Assembly: GCA_031266895.1 (NCBI GenBank)
Contig: JAISAD010000156.1
Span: 1 to 10,253 of the forward strand
Source of the DNA: Bacteroidales bacterium
GTDB lineage: Bacteria > Bacteroidota > Bacteroidia > Bacteroidales > WCHB1-69
DNA length: 10,253 nucleotides
Direction of reading: 5' to 3'
Below, piece after piece: positions 1-6,060 of this stretch (position 1 is its first letter; each line of letters opens with the position of its first letter). The position numbers and the translations under genes are program-made. Below the pieces are notes generated by a model. It did not search any database. It was not told the DNA's origin and saw only the letters and a program-made list of their open reading frames with translations.

Positions 1-13
1 ATAGATTGCTTCT

Positions 14-44
14 TTTGGAAAGAATGTAATGTTGCGTAGTTTAG
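14..44 (+). promoter_or_regulatory. Candidate promoter for the rplC cluster
   Basis: TTTG at 14-17 is followed after 19 bases by TAGTTTAG at 37-44. The Bacteroidota housekeeping consensus is TTTG, 19-21 bases, TAnnTTTG, so the spacing is right and the second box has one mismatch. Transcription would begin near position 50, about 20 bases before the rplC start codon. No frame in 1-72 reads as the end of ribosomal protein S10, so the stretch appears non-coding. The match is short and in AT-rich DNA, so it is only a candidate; the cluster could also be read from a promoter farther upstream. Confidence 0.3.
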
Positions 45-72
45 AGACAAATAATATATAAAACCATAAAAA

Positions 73-702
73 ATGTCTGGATTAATAGGAAAAAAAATTG
101 GAATGACTAGCATCTACGATGCCTCTGGTAAGATAGTACCATGCACGGTGGTGGAAGCTGGTCCTTGCGTGGTTACGCAAGTTAAGACCGTTGAAAAAGA
201 CGGTTATGAGGCTATCCAATTAGGATTCGATGAGAAAAAACCGAAAAACACAACGAAATCCCTCAAAGGACACTTTGCCAAAGCTGAAACTACACCAAAG
301 AAAATTTTGATGGAATTTACCCGTTTTGAAGAAGGGCATCGCAAAACTTTCGGTGAGATATTGGATGTTACCATTTTTGAAGAAGGAGAATTCATTGATG
401 TACAGGGGAAGTCTAAAGGTAAAGGGTTTCAGGGAGTTGTAAAACGTCATGGATTTAGCGGAGTTGGCGATAGCACACACGGTCAGCACAACAGATTGAG
501 AGCACCCGGTTCAATGGGAGCATCTTCATGGCCATCAAGAGTATTTCCCGGCATGCGCATGGCGGGTCGTACCGGCGGGAAGAAAGTCAAGATGATTAAC
601 TTGCAAATCGTGAAAATTGTAAAAGAGAAAAATTTGATTGTAGTAAAAGGCTCTGTTCCGGGTCCTAATGGTTCATATTTAAAATTAGAAAGATGGAGTT
701 AA
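73..702 (+). CDS. rplC: 50S ribosomal protein L3
   Basis: L3 is a primary 23S rRNA binding protein needed early in large-subunit assembly; its extended loop reaches towards the peptidyl transferase centre. At 209 aa it has the usual length. It opens with the family signature MSGLIGKKIGMT and carries the central GKGFQGVVKRHGF block and the loop GSMGASSWPSRVFPGMRMAG (about residues 146-165). In E. coli the matching loop has GQNQTPG with a Gln methylated by PrmB; here it reads GASSWPS, so that Gln is absent, which I believe is usual in this phylum. The start at 73 is the only sensible one; the leader is A-rich with no Shine-Dalgarno. The last four codons overlap the start of rplD, so the terminal Trp-Ser is fixed by the neighbour's start codon. 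First of five ribosomal genes in a row. Confidence 0.97.
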   Translation: MSGLIGKKIGMTSIYDASGKIVPCTVVEAGPCVVTQVKTVEKDGYEAIQLGFDEKKPKNTTKSLKGHFAKAETTPKKILMEFTRFEEGHRKTFGEILDVTIFEEGEFIDVQGKSKGKGFQGVVKRHGFSGVGDSTHGQHNRLRAPGSMGASSWPSRVFPGMRMAGRTGGKKVKMINLQIVKIVKEKNLIVVKGSVPGPNGSYLKLERWS

Positions 703-1322
703 AAGTATATAAAACAGACGGAAGCGAATCCACAAAAACCGTTCAATTGAATGACAATATTTTCGATGTGGATATTAATGATCACGCTATTTGGCTTGAT
801 GTAAAACAATATTTGGCCAATCAACGGCAAGGAACCCACGATACGCTGGAGAAATCTACCATTTCGGGCAGTACTCGTAAATTAAAAAAACAAAAAGGGA
901 CGGGCGGTGCGCGTGCAGGCAGCATCAAATCGCCTACCATTCGCGGCGGAGCTACTGTTTTTGGTCCTCATCCCAGAGATTACAGTTTTAAATTGAATAA
1001 AAAAATCAAGCGTTTGGCACGTTTTTCCGCACTTTCCTATAAGGCAAAAGAAGGGAAAATAGTGGTGGTGGAAGATTTTGCTTTTGATGCCCCCAAAACC
1101 AGAGCCTACCTCTCCGTCTTGAAAAATTTAAACCTGGATACGCAGAAAACATTGCTTTTAGTCAATGAAAGCAATAGCAACGTCTATCTATCCTCGCGTA
1201 ATCTTCAACGTGCCAAAGTGATCAGAGCTTGTGATGTGAATACCTATGACGTATTGAACGCCCAAAGCCTGATTATTTGTGAAAAAAGTATTGTTGATCT
1301 TCAAAAGATGTTGACAGACTAA
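693..1322 (+). CDS. rplD: 50S ribosomal protein L4
   Basis: L4 binds domain I of 23S rRNA and its long loop lines the peptide exit tunnel. The 209-aa protein has the family layout: an N-terminal strand (MELKVYKTDGSE), the basic tunnel loop with STRKLKKQKGTGGARAGS (about residues 60-77) followed by RGGATVFGPHPRDYSFKLNKK, and a globular C-terminal half ending in the LIICEKSI strand. The start ATG lies inside the end of rplC, a 10-base overlap that implies translational coupling. In E. coli L4 represses its own operon through the S10 leader; nothing here shows that this happens in this organism. A 53-base AT-rich spacer separates it from rplW. Confidence 0.97.
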   Translation: MELKVYKTDGSESTKTVQLNDNIFDVDINDHAIWLDVKQYLANQRQGTHDTLEKSTISGSTRKLKKQKGTGGARAGSIKSPTIRGGATVFGPHPRDYSFKLNKKIKRLARFSALSYKAKEGKIVVVEDFAFDAPKTRAYLSVLKNLNLDTQKTLLLVNESNSNVYLSSRNLQRAKVIRACDVNTYDVLNAQSLIICEKSIVDLQKMLTD

Positions 1323-1375
1323 TTGTGGGTAGATGTAAATAGTTAAAAATAACGAAATTTTAAAAACGAATAACG

Positions 1376-1666
1376 ATGAATGTTTTAATAAAGCCCATTA
1401 TCAGTGAAAAGATGACTATTGCAGCGGATAAATACAACCGCTATAGTTTCATTGTGGACAGAAAGGCTACCAAGACTCAAATTAAAAGGGATGTTGAAGA
1501 TACTTATGGAGTTAAGGTAACACGGGTAAACACTTTGATACAACGCGGCAAGACATCTTCGCGCTATACAAAGGCCGGCATGATTACCGGTCAGGGTAAT
1601 AATGTAAAGAAAGCGATGGTTTTCTTAAGAAAAGAAGATAAAATTGATTTTTATAGCAACATTTAA
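1376..1666 (+). CDS. rplW: 50S ribosomal protein L23
   Basis: L23 sits at the exit of the nascent peptide tunnel, where trigger factor and the signal recognition particle dock. The 96-aa protein starts with the signature MNVLIKPIISEKMT, continues with the YSFIVDRKATKTQIKRDVEDTYGVKV strand-helix block, which is characteristic of the family, and has the basic extension around residues 55-80. Length and order are normal. It is preceded by a 53-base spacer, the longest inside the ribosomal cluster, and its stop codon is separated from the start of rplB by only two bases. No Shine-Dalgarno is visible; the leader is A-rich. Confidence 0.96.
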   Translation: MNVLIKPIISEKMTIAADKYNRYSFIVDRKATKTQIKRDVEDTYGVKVTRVNTLIQRGKTSSRYTKAGMITGQGNNVKKAMVFLRKEDKIDFYSNI

Positions 1667-1668
1667 AA

Positions 1669-2493
1669 ATGGCATTAAAAAAGTACAAACCAGTAACGCC
1701 GGGTCAACGCTTTAAAGTAATCAGTGCGTTTGACGAAATTACCACAGATAAACCTGAAAAGAGTTTATTATGTCCCAAATCGCGGACAGGCGGAAGAAAC
1801 AACAGTGGTAAAATGACGATGCGGTACCGCGGAGGCGGTCATAAGAAGATGTATCGTTTCATTGATTTTAAAAGAGAAAAAGATGGTGTGCCAGCCGTAG
1901 TTAAAACGATTGAATACGACCCGAACCGTTCAGCACGTATCGCTTTGGTATTCTATATTGATGGCGAAAAGAGGTACATTGTAGCTCCTCACGGCCTGAA
2001 AGTGGGACAACAGGTGATTTCAGGAACAGGCATATCGCCTGATTTGGGAAACTGCCTTCCTTTGGGCGAAATGCCTTTCGGCTCAATTGTTCACAACATT
2101 GAATTGCGTCCCGGACAAGGCGCCAAAATGGCGCGCAGTGCAGGCTCTTATGCCCAACTGATGTCGCGAGACGGGAAATATGTTACCATAAAAATGCCTT
2201 CAGGAGAAACCAGAATGATACTCTGCGCTTGCAGAGCTACTATCGGCATGGTTTCCAATGTGGATCATAATCTCGAAGTGTCGGGGAAAGCAGGCCGCTC
2301 CCGCTGGTTAGGTCGCCGTCCACGTGTGCGCGGCGTAGTAATGAACCCTGTTGACCATCCGATGGGTGGCGGCGAGGGGAGAGCTTCCGGTGGTCATCCT
2401 CGCTCCAGAAAAGGTATTCCTGCCAAAGGCTACAAAACCAGAGCACCCAAGAAAAATTCAGATCAGTATATTATTGAAAGAAGAAAAAAATAA
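1669..2493 (+). CDS. rplB: 50S ribosomal protein L2
   Basis: L2 is among the most conserved ribosomal proteins. It is needed for subunit association and supports the peptidyl transferase centre. The 274-aa product has the RNA-binding block RTGGRNNSGKMTMRYRGGGHK (residues 39-59), the SH3-like and OB-like core, and the C-terminal signature NPVDHPMGGGEGRASGGHP from residue 226. His230, the equivalent of E. coli His229 in mature numbering, is present; the second His of the E. coli DHPH motif is Met here. The basic tail TRAPKKNSDQYIIERRKK is complete. An 18-base spacer leads to rpsS, so the genes are probably co-transcribed. Confidence 0.97.
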   Translation: MALKKYKPVTPGQRFKVISAFDEITTDKPEKSLLCPKSRTGGRNNSGKMTMRYRGGGHKKMYRFIDFKREKDGVPAVVKTIEYDPNRSARIALVFYIDGEKRYIVAPHGLKVGQQVISGTGISPDLGNCLPLGEMPFGSIVHNIELRPGQGAKMARSAGSYAQLMSRDGKYVTIKMPSGETRMILCACRATIGMVSNVDHNLEVSGKAGRSRWLGRRPRVRGVVMNPVDHPMGGGEGRASGGHPRSRKGIPAKGYKTRAPKKNSDQYIIERRKK

Positions 2494-2511
2494 ATTTAAA
2501 ATAGCATAATT

Positions 2512-2790
2512 ATGAGTCGTTCATTAAAAAAAGGTCCATATATACATTATAAATTGGAAAAAAGAGCAATAGAAGCACAGGAAAGCGGCAAAAAAACAAC
2601 TATCAAAACCTGGTCGCGTGCTTCCATGATTTCTCCCGATTTTGTTGGCTTGACTATTGCCGTGCACAACGGAAATAAGTTTATTCCTGTCTATATTACC
2701 GAAAATATGGTAGGCCATAAACTGGGCGAATTTGCTCCCACACGTATCTTCCGAGGCCATGCCGGCCAAAAAGATAAAGGTAAGAAATAA
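2512..2790 (+). CDS. rpsS: 30S ribosomal protein S19
   Basis: S19 binds 16S rRNA in the head of the small subunit next to S13 and contacts the bridge region to the large subunit. The 92-aa protein is full length: MSRSLKKGPYIHYKLEKR, the TWSRASMISPDFVGLTIAVHNG core and the C-terminal signature MVGHKLGEFAPTRIFRGHAG are all intact. In almost all bacteria rplV (L22) and rpsC (S3) follow directly. Here the gene is instead followed by non-coding DNA with a strong terminator at 2839-2869, making it the last gene of this transcript. Confidence 0.97.
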   Translation: MSRSLKKGPYIHYKLEKRAIEAQESGKKTTIKTWSRASMISPDFVGLTIAVHNGNKFIPVYITENMVGHKLGEFAPTRIFRGHAGQKDKGKK

Positions 2791-2838
2791 TACATTTACT
2801 GACATTTTCCCTTTTAGGGAGTGATATTATTTAATCAG

Positions 2839-2869
2839 CTGCTCTCGCTTAGAGAGCAGTTTTTTTTTT
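2839..2869 (+). terminator. Intrinsic terminator after rpsS
   Basis: CTGCTCTC (2839-2846) pairs perfectly with GAGAGCAG (2852-2859) around a 5-base loop, and ten T residues follow at 2860-2869. This is a textbook Rho-independent terminator, 48 bases after the rpsS stop codon. It closes the ribosomal transcript at a place where such operons normally continue into rplV. A much smaller hairpin, TCCC/GGGA at 2808-2820, lies just before it and has no T run. Confidence 0.9.
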
Positions 2870-2918
2870 GTAAATAAAATTATAGTTTTATGAGCTTATT
2901 TTTTATGTCAATTTTTTG

Positions 2919-2926
2919 TATCTTTG
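2919..2926 (+). promoter_or_regulatory. Promoter -7 box for the EF-G paralog
   Basis: TATCTTTG is a perfect match to the Bacteroidota -7 consensus TAnnTTTG. It lies between the rpsS terminator and the EF-G start codon, placing the start of transcription near 2932 and giving a leader of about 60 bases. The -33 region is T-rich (2896-2903) but has no clear TTTG at the right distance, so basal activity may depend on an activator. I could not identify an operator by eye. Confidence 0.6.
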
Positions 2927-2991
2927 CCATCGATTTTGCGAACACAAAATTATCAATAAATTAATATAAATCAAGTAATTAATAAAAGACG

Positions 2992-5121
2992 ATGAAAGTT
3001 TATCAGACCAAAGAAATTAGAAATATTGCTATTATTGGCGGAAACCGCGTAGGAAAAACAACCGTTGCTGAGACAATGGCATTTCATGGAGGCCTTATTA
3101 GCCGCCGAGGTACAGTGGAAGATAAAAATACGATTTCCGACTATCGCGAAATAGAATTGGAGCGGCAACAATCTATTCAGGCAACTGTCTTATATACCGA
3201 ATTTGAAGGAACGAAATTTAATTTGATAGACTGCCCCGGGTTTGATGACTTTATAGGGGAAACTGTTGGGGCGCTTCGCGTTATGGATTCTGCCTTAATG
3301 GTAATCAATGCCCAAAATGGTGTAGATGTGGGTGCTGAAATCCAATGGCGCTGGGCAAAAAAAATGAATGTTCCGATACTGTTCGCTATCAACCAGTTAG
3401 ATCATGAAAAGTCGAATTTCGACGAAACTTTGCGGCAACTGAAGCATTACTTTGGCAGTAACGTAATGCCATTGCAATATCCTGTAAATGCGGGCACAGG
3501 GTTCGATTCAGTGATTGACCTGTTGCAGATGAAATTGTTGAAATTCCCGACCAATGGAGGAAAGCCCATTGTTGAAGATATTCCTGCCGGCGAAAAGGAT
3601 AAGGCTGAAGAAATGCACAATGCCCTGATTGAAGCTGCCGCTGAAAACGATGAAACGTTGATGGATAAATTTTTTGAAGAAGGGACATTGAATGAAGAGG
3701 AGATGGTTAAAGGATTGAAACTGGGTATTGCCAATCGTGGGACATTCCCCGTTATCTGCATCGCCGCTAAAAATGACCAGGGCATTACTCGCATGATGGA
3801 AATTTTGAAAGGCAACTGTCCTGCTCCTGATGAAGTACCTGGCTTAATGACCAAATCAGGCAAAGAAGTAGCTTGCAAATCCTCAGATCCTGCCATTGCT
3901 TTTGTATTTAAAACTGCTATGGAACAGCATCTTGGCGAGGTTTCTTTTTTGAAAGTGTGTGCAGGAGAAATTACTGAGACACTTGACCTTTTTAACCCCA
4001 ATACCAATACGAAAGAACGCATTTCGCAACTGCTTTGTATTGCCGGTAAAAACCGTGACAAAGTGGAAAAAGTTGTGGCTGGCGACATTGTGGCCATTAT
4101 TAAATTGAAAGGGACACAATCGGGTCAAACGTTAGTAAAAACCGGAGATGAAATGATTGTACCGACCGAATATCCCGAACCGAAATTCCGCACTGCTGTA
4201 AGAGCCAAAAATAGTTCTGACGATGAAAAATTGGGCGCCATTCTGAACGAGATTCGCAAAACCGATCTCACTTTCCTTATGGAACAGTCGAAAGAATTGA
4301 AACAGACCATTATTTCGGGACAGGGCGAACAGCACCTCAACCTTATTAAATGGACAATAGAAAAAGTCAACAAAATTGAGGTTGAATATTATGCACCGAA
4401 AATCCCGTACCGAGAAACCATCACCAAGTCTGCAGAGGCAATGTATCGTCATAAAAAGCAGTCGGGTGGTTCCGGTCAGTTTGGTGAAGTACACATGCTC
4501 ATTGAGGCTTACTCTGAGGGGATGCCTGCGCAGACTAAATACCCCATTCGCGGTACCGAGACTTTTGATTTGCCTTGGGGAGGCAAGCTGATATATAATA
4601 ATTGCATTGTAGGAGGGGCCATCGACGCCAGATTTATGCCGGCCATTCTGAAGGGAATTATGGAAAAAATGGAAGAAGGCCCGCTCACAGGCTCTTATGC
4701 TCGAGATATTGTGGTGAATATTTATGACGGAAAAATGCATCCCGTGGACTCTAATGAACTGGCATTCAAATTAGCCGGTCGTCAGGCATTCCGTGAAGCG
4801 TTTAAAAACGCAGGCCCAAAAATTTTGGAGCCTATTTACGATGTAGAGGTATTTGTACCATCAGACCGTATGGGCGATGTAATGACCGACCTGCAAGGTC
4901 GCCGTGGCATGGTAATGGGTATGGAGAGCGAGGGCGAATTTCAAATTATTCGCGCTAAAGTTCCATTGGCCGAAATGAATAAATATTCCACTACTTTAAG
5001 TTCAGTCACATCGGGCAGAGCTTCTTACGGAATGCGATTCGCTGAATATCAGCAAGTTCCTACTGATGTTCAAACTGAAATCATTAAGAAATACGAAGAA
5101 GAAAATAAGGAAGACGAATAG
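2992..5121 (+). CDS. EF-G paralog with degenerate GTPase centre (EF-G2 type)
   Basis: This is a 709-aa member of the elongation factor G family, which moves tRNAs and mRNA through the ribosome. All five domains can be traced: G domain (about 8-285), II (about 300-385), III (about 395-465, with GQGEQHL), IV (from about 463, with YRETI and KQSGGSGQFGEV) and V (from about 610, ending near GRASYGMRFAEY). The domain IV tip keeps His583 in HPVDSNELAF. The G domain is altered: P-loop GGNRVGKTT (16-24) instead of AHIDAGKTT, switch I ERQQSI (57-62) instead of ERGITI, DCPGFDDF (80-87) instead of DTPGHVDF, so the catalytic His is Phe84, and NQLD (134-137) instead of NKMD. From memory, Bacteroides thetaiotaomicron has an EF-G2 paralog reported to lack GTPase activity and to matter during carbon limitation and gut colonisation; I infer this is the same group. 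It is not the normal fusA. It is transcribed alone from its own promoter. Confidence 0.93.
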   Translation: MKVYQTKEIRNIAIIGGNRVGKTTVAETMAFHGGLISRRGTVEDKNTISDYREIELERQQSIQATVLYTEFEGTKFNLIDCPGFDDFIGETVGALRVMDSALMVINAQNGVDVGAEIQWRWAKKMNVPILFAINQLDHEKSNFDETLRQLKHYFGSNVMPLQYPVNAGTGFDSVIDLLQMKLLKFPTNGGKPIVEDIPAGEKDKAEEMHNALIEAAAENDETLMDKFFEEGTLNEEEMVKGLKLGIANRGTFPVICIAAKNDQGITRMMEILKGNCPAPDEVPGLMTKSGKEVACKSSDPAIAFVFKTAMEQHLGEVSFLKVCAGEITETLDLFNPNTNTKERISQLLCIAGKNRDKVEKVVAGDIVAIIKLKGTQSGQTLVKTGDEMIVPTEYPEPKFRTAVRAKNSSDDEKLGAILNEIRKTDLTFLMEQSKELKQTIISGQGEQHLNLIKWTIEKVNKIEVEYYAPKIPYRETITKSAEAMYRHKKQSGGSGQFGEVHMLIEAYSEGMPAQTKYPIRGTETFDLPWGGKLIYNNCIVGGAIDARFMPAILKGIMEKMEEGPLTGSYARDIVVNIYDGKMHPVDSNELAFKLAGRQAFREAFKNAGPKILEPIYDVEVFVPSDRMGDVMTDLQGRRGMVMGMESEGEFQIIRAKVPLAEMNKYSTTLSSVTSGRASYGMRFAEYQQVPTDVQTEIIKKYEEENKEDE

Positions 5122-5337
5122 AGATGATAGTGTACAATAAATATTGCATCTGATTATTGTAATTTGTTTAATGTGAACTGTTTATAATGCTCATTCAATT
5201 CAGAAGCAACAAGTAAGCAGCTACCCTTCCAGAAAGAAGATTGGGATAACATTTATGACAAACATTAGATAGAATCGTCGCTCAACCAAATGAAAAACAA
5301 TACATAAATTGCTGAAAGAATTGGCTTCGACAATGAG
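5122..5337. other. Gene-poor spacer with possible gene remnant
   Basis: No open reading frame of useful length lies between the EF-G stop and the terminator hairpin. In one + frame (5188-5358) the translation reads as protein-like blocks (KQLPFQKEDWDNIYDKH and IAERIGFDNEKREKLF) broken by two stop codons (TAG 5266-5268, TAA 5305-5307). The IAERIG part faintly recalls the helix-turn-helix start of IS30-type transposases. This could be the decayed end of an inserted gene or chance. No inverted repeats or target duplication were seen. Confidence 0.25.
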
Positions 5338-5377
5338 AAAAGGGAAAAGTTGTTTTAATATTGCCTTCCCTTTTTTT
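5338..5377 (+). terminator. Probable terminator after the EF-G paralog
   Basis: AAAAGGGAA (5338-5346) pairs with TTCCCTTTT (5366-5374) across a 19-base loop, and the T run continues to 5377. Only the GGGAA/TTCCC core is strong and the loop is long, so it is weaker than the rpsS terminator. The A-rich 5' arm and T-rich 3' arm mean it might also work for transcripts coming from the right, but no gene points that way here. Confidence 0.55.
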
Positions 5378-5407
5378 GTTAAATGCAAAATCAAAAAAAC
5401 AGGTCAA

Positions 5408-5439
5408 TTGAAATAATATCGTTTTTTTTTGTATTTTTG
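5408..5439 (+). promoter_or_regulatory. Promoter of the coiled-coil/zapA operon
   Basis: TTG at 5408-5410 and TATTTTTG at 5432-5439 are separated by 21 bases, a full match to the Bacteroidota pattern at the -7 box. The expected start of transcription is near 5443-5446, only 11-14 bases before the ATG at 5457, so the mRNA would have a very short leader. Confidence 0.6.
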
Positions 5440-5456
5440 CACAAGAAAAAACGGTT

Positions 5457-5744
5457 ATGGCATCTTTTATCTCTCTATATTATGACATTGAACATAAAAT
5501 TAAGCAAGCCACACTATATATTAAAGAGTTAAGGATACAAAATCGACAGTTGCAAGAGGAAAATGATGCCTCGAAAATAGAGTTAATCCAATGGCAACAA
5601 ACAGCAAAAGAATGGCAAGACAAATACAATTTACTGACAATAACTCAAACAATACTAAAAAAAGAAGATAAACAGGAGACTAAAAAAAAGATTAATGATT
5701 TGGTGCGGGAGATAAACAGGTGCATTGAAATTCTCAATAAATAA
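5457..5744 (+). CDS. Small coiled-coil protein upstream of zapA
   Basis: This 95-aa soluble protein has no signal peptide or membrane segment. It is rich in Lys, Glu and Gln and looks mostly helical, with a heptad-like stretch over about residues 20-50 (KELRIQNRQLQEEN) and a C-terminal helix KINDLVREINRCIEILNK. I recognise it as the small gene that commonly precedes zapA in Bacteroidales but know of no experimental function. Its stop is one base before the zapA ATG, which strongly suggests coupled expression and a shared role. In gammaproteobacteria the coiled-coil protein ZapB binds ZapA at the Z-ring; a ZapB-like partner role is a reasonable guess from size, coiled coil and position, but there is no sequence signature to prove it. 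Confidence 0.8.
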   Translation: MASFISLYYDIEHKIKQATLYIKELRIQNRQLQEENDASKIELIQWQQTAKEWQDKYNLLTITQTILKKEDKQETKKKINDLVREINRCIEILNK

Positions 5745-5745
5745 T

Positions 5746-6042
5746 ATGACCGAAGAAAAGATAACAATAACGATAAGAGTAGCACAACAACCGATAGAAT
5801 TGACTATCAAGCCAGAATGGGAGTATATTTATAGAGATGTAGAAAAAACAATAAATAAAAGTTTTCAGGAATTCGCAAAGAAATGGCAATATAGAGACCC
5901 TCATGACCTTTTAGCCAAAATCTTGGTACACTACGTTACATTGTGGAGAGAGAACGAAGAGCGATTGAGCGAAATGGAAGAGGAGCTTATTCCTAAAATG
6001 CAAGAAATGAAAATGTTAGCTGATGAATTAAACATCGAATAA
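5746..6042 (+). CDS. zapA: Cell division protein ZapA
   Basis: ZapA binds FtsZ in the cytoplasm and bundles its filaments, stabilising the Z-ring. The ATG at 5746 gives 98 aa, the usual family length; an in-frame TTG at 5725 would only add residues inside the upstream gene and is unlikely. Domain order fits: N-terminal strands (ITITIRVAQQPIELTIKPEWEYIYR, about residues 6-30) forming the ZapA head, a helix (VEKTINKSFQEFAKKW) and a long C-terminal helix (LLAKILVHYVTLWRENEERLSEMEEEL and on) that makes the tetramer coiled coil. It follows the coiled-coil gene after one base and is followed directly by the 6S RNA locus, an arrangement known for zapA and ssrS in gammaproteobacteria. Confidence 0.88.
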   Translation: MTEEKITITIRVAQQPIELTIKPEWEYIYRDVEKTINKSFQEFAKKWQYRDPHDLLAKILVHYVTLWRENEERLSEMEEELIPKMQEMKMLADELNIE

Positions 6043-6047
6043 CAAAG

Positions 6048-6055
6048 GTTCTTTG
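6048..6055 (+). promoter_or_regulatory. Candidate promoter -7 box for 6S RNA
   Basis: GTTCTTTG at 6048-6055 keeps the TTTG half of the TAnnTTTG consensus but lacks the TA. It begins 5 bases after the zapA stop codon, and the expected start of transcription, near 6061, coincides with the base of the long RNA stem. No good -33 box was found; it would lie inside zapA. The case rests on position more than on sequence. Confidence 0.3.
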
Positions 6056-6060
6056 AAGAA

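Noticed and set aside
2808..2820. Small hairpin TCCC/GGGA before the rpsS terminator
   Set aside because: Four base pairs with no T run; too weak to count as a separate terminator.
3447..4097. Long antisense open frame (216 codons) inside the EF-G gene
   Set aside because: It is opposite a strongly conserved coding sequence and its Ser/Phe-rich translation is typical of a shadow frame.
4132..4740. Second antisense open frame (202 codons) inside the EF-G gene
   Set aside because: Same reason: no family features, no upstream signals, complete overlap with the EF-G domains III-IV.
5725..5745. TTG start for zapA, 7 codons upstream
   Set aside because: It would lie within the upstream gene; the ATG at 5746 gives the normal ZapA length and start.
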